DNA from: Saprospiraceae bacterium
GTDB lineage: Bacteria; Bacteroidota; Bacteroidia; Chitinophagales; Saprospiraceae
DNA: 64,000 nt
Direction of reading: 5' to 3'
Assembly (NCBI GenBank): GCA_019638455.1
Contig: JAHBTU010000001.1
Coordinates: forward strand, 1,317,501-1,381,500
The notes under the pieces are model-generated. The model was given only the letters and a program-made list of their open reading frames with translations, was not told where the DNA came from and did not search any database. Each line of letters starts with the position of its first letter. The first letter of the stretch is position 1. Position numbers and translations under genes: made by a program. Below are positions 62,973 to 64,000 of the stretch, piece by piece.

Positions 62973-64000
62973 AAAGAAGATTATATCTGGATAATGGGTG
63001 ATGACAATCAATTGATAGACACGACCCACGGCGGAGGTCTTTTAGACTTCAATTTCAACCCACCCAAAGCGAGCTACCGCTACCGTGACCACAATATGTA
63101 CACGACCAATTCGAGCGTCTGCGATTCGGCCGGCAATCTGCTATTTTACACCAACGGCTGTGTTATAGCAGGTGCAGATGATGCAATTTTGGAAAACGGT
63201 GAGGGTATCAACCCAGGAAATGCGCACACATTGTGGTGCGACCAATATAATGATGGTTATGCGGGAGGCCCGGCAAACTCGCTCATACTACCCGTGCCCG
63301 ATTCAAGCGGTGTATACTACTTATTCCACAAGCGCTTCACCCTTTTATTCAACCCTACTGATGCCATCCGTGACAAATTTTACTATACGAAAGTTGATAT
63401 GCATCAAAACAGCGGTAAGGGCAAGGTAGTCGAGAAAAACGCAGTGTTCATGTCGGACACACTGGCTCGGGGCGAGATAGCCGCCGTGAAGCATGCCAAC
63501 GGCAAGGACTGGTGGTTGGTTACGCCCCGGCGGAACAGCAACCAGTTTTACATCTTCAAGTTCACGAGTCAGGGAGTTGTGGACACCTTTCAGCAAACAA
63601 TAGGCATTCTCCCGAATCCGGAGGGAGAAGGGTTTGGCCAAATGGTCTTTTCGCCGGACGGCAGCAAATTATACCGCACCTATCGCTACAATCCTGTCAT
63701 GGTCTATTCTTTTGACCGAGAGGCGGGTGTTTTTACACAATTTGATACGATACCCTTTAATTATGGAGACCAATTAATTGGCGAAATAGGCTGTGCCATT
63801 TCCCCCAATAATCGTTACTTGTATCTCTCTTGTAGGAAACTATTGTTCCAAATGGACCTATGGGCTTCGGATATTAGTTCTTCACAAATTACGGTGGCAG
63901 AATGGGATGGCTTTGCGAACCCATTTCCTACCATGTTCTGGCAATGTCAGCTAGGGCCGGATTGCAAAATATACGTCATGGCGGGCGGCGACACCCGCTA
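62973..64000 (+). CDS. Secreted protein, main part after IS interruption, 3' end off window
   Basis: An uninterrupted frame from KEDYIWIMGDDNQLI to the window edge (about 342 residues), continuing the signal peptide fragment at 61678-61734. Blocks such as GGGLLDFNFNPPKASYRYRD, CDSAGNLLFYTNGC, NSLILPVPDSSGVYYLFHKR and MVFSPDGSKLYRTYRYN resemble the N-terminal propeller-like part of large exported Bacteroidota proteins often secreted by the type IX system; the expected C-terminal sorting domain would lie outside. The first in-frame ATG is at 62994. Without its signal peptide the product would stay in the cytoplasm. Confidence 0.8.

Overview
The window looks like a chromosomal segment of a Bacteroidota bacterium, most likely from the Saprospiria/Saprospiraceae side. 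The markers are a PorP/SprF-family protein paired with an OmpA/TPR/PD40 protein (type IX secretion and gliding accessory type), lipoproteins with relaxed lipoboxes, a DUF1080 protein, a Gfo/Idh/MocA oxidoreductase with a twin-arginine-like leader, an alpha-2-macroglobulin protein with an embedded TonB-plug-like stretch, and promoters of the TTTG-N19-TAnnTTTG type. No rRNA or tRNA genes and no CRISPR array were seen.

Layout. 1-8.6 kb: the end of a small Spy-like protein, ubiX, a large FG-GAP/VCBS lipoprotein, a small lipoprotein, an amidohydrolase and an oxidoreductase. 8.7-10.9 kb: an IS200-type (RAYT-like) transposase gene between two oppositely oriented arrays of REP-like repeats (20 and 14 units). 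10.9-15.3 kb (minus strand): DUF1080 protein, flippase, and an ECF sigma factor followed by its anti-sigma factor. 15.7-30.8 kb (plus strand): a signal-less S8 peptidase followed by three very large proteins (1139, 1119 and about 1900 aa), the best candidate here for an undescribed system. 30.9-35.5 kb: a TIR-like membrane protein and an ARPP-1-like lipoprotein, divergent from a coiled-coil protein, a membrane coiled-coil protein and a histone-deacetylase-like hydrolase. 35.7-39.5 kb: lipoprotein, DUF2461 protein, HerA-like ATPase and a small membrane protein. 39.5-46 kb (minus strand): DUF1573 segment, OmpA protein, PorP/SprF protein, GT9 glycosyltransferase, sugar nucleotidyltransferase and dUTPase. 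46-53.4 kb: PBP4-like peptidase, GNAT, two FMN-dependent alpha-hydroxy-acid oxidases around an FGGY kinase, and an RlpA-like protein. 53.8-58.6 kb: the alpha-2-macroglobulin protein. 59-63 kb: three different insertion sequences (IS630, IS5 and IS4 types) next to or inside two host genes, one of which is cut exactly after its signal peptide and runs off the window.

Genes that appear to work together are: sigma factor with anti-sigma; PorP/SprF with OmpA and perhaps DUF1573, which could be joined by a -1 shift on a T9 run; GT9 with nucleotidyltransferase and flippase in envelope polysaccharide; the oxidase-kinase-oxidase cluster in deoxysugar or lactate metabolism (inference); and the four-gene giant-protein locus (function unknown).

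Short tandem arrays (7-bp and 8-bp units) sit directly 5' of three minus-strand genes. Several nested stem-loop elements of similar CACAGA/CACGGA/CACAAAGG style lie between genes.
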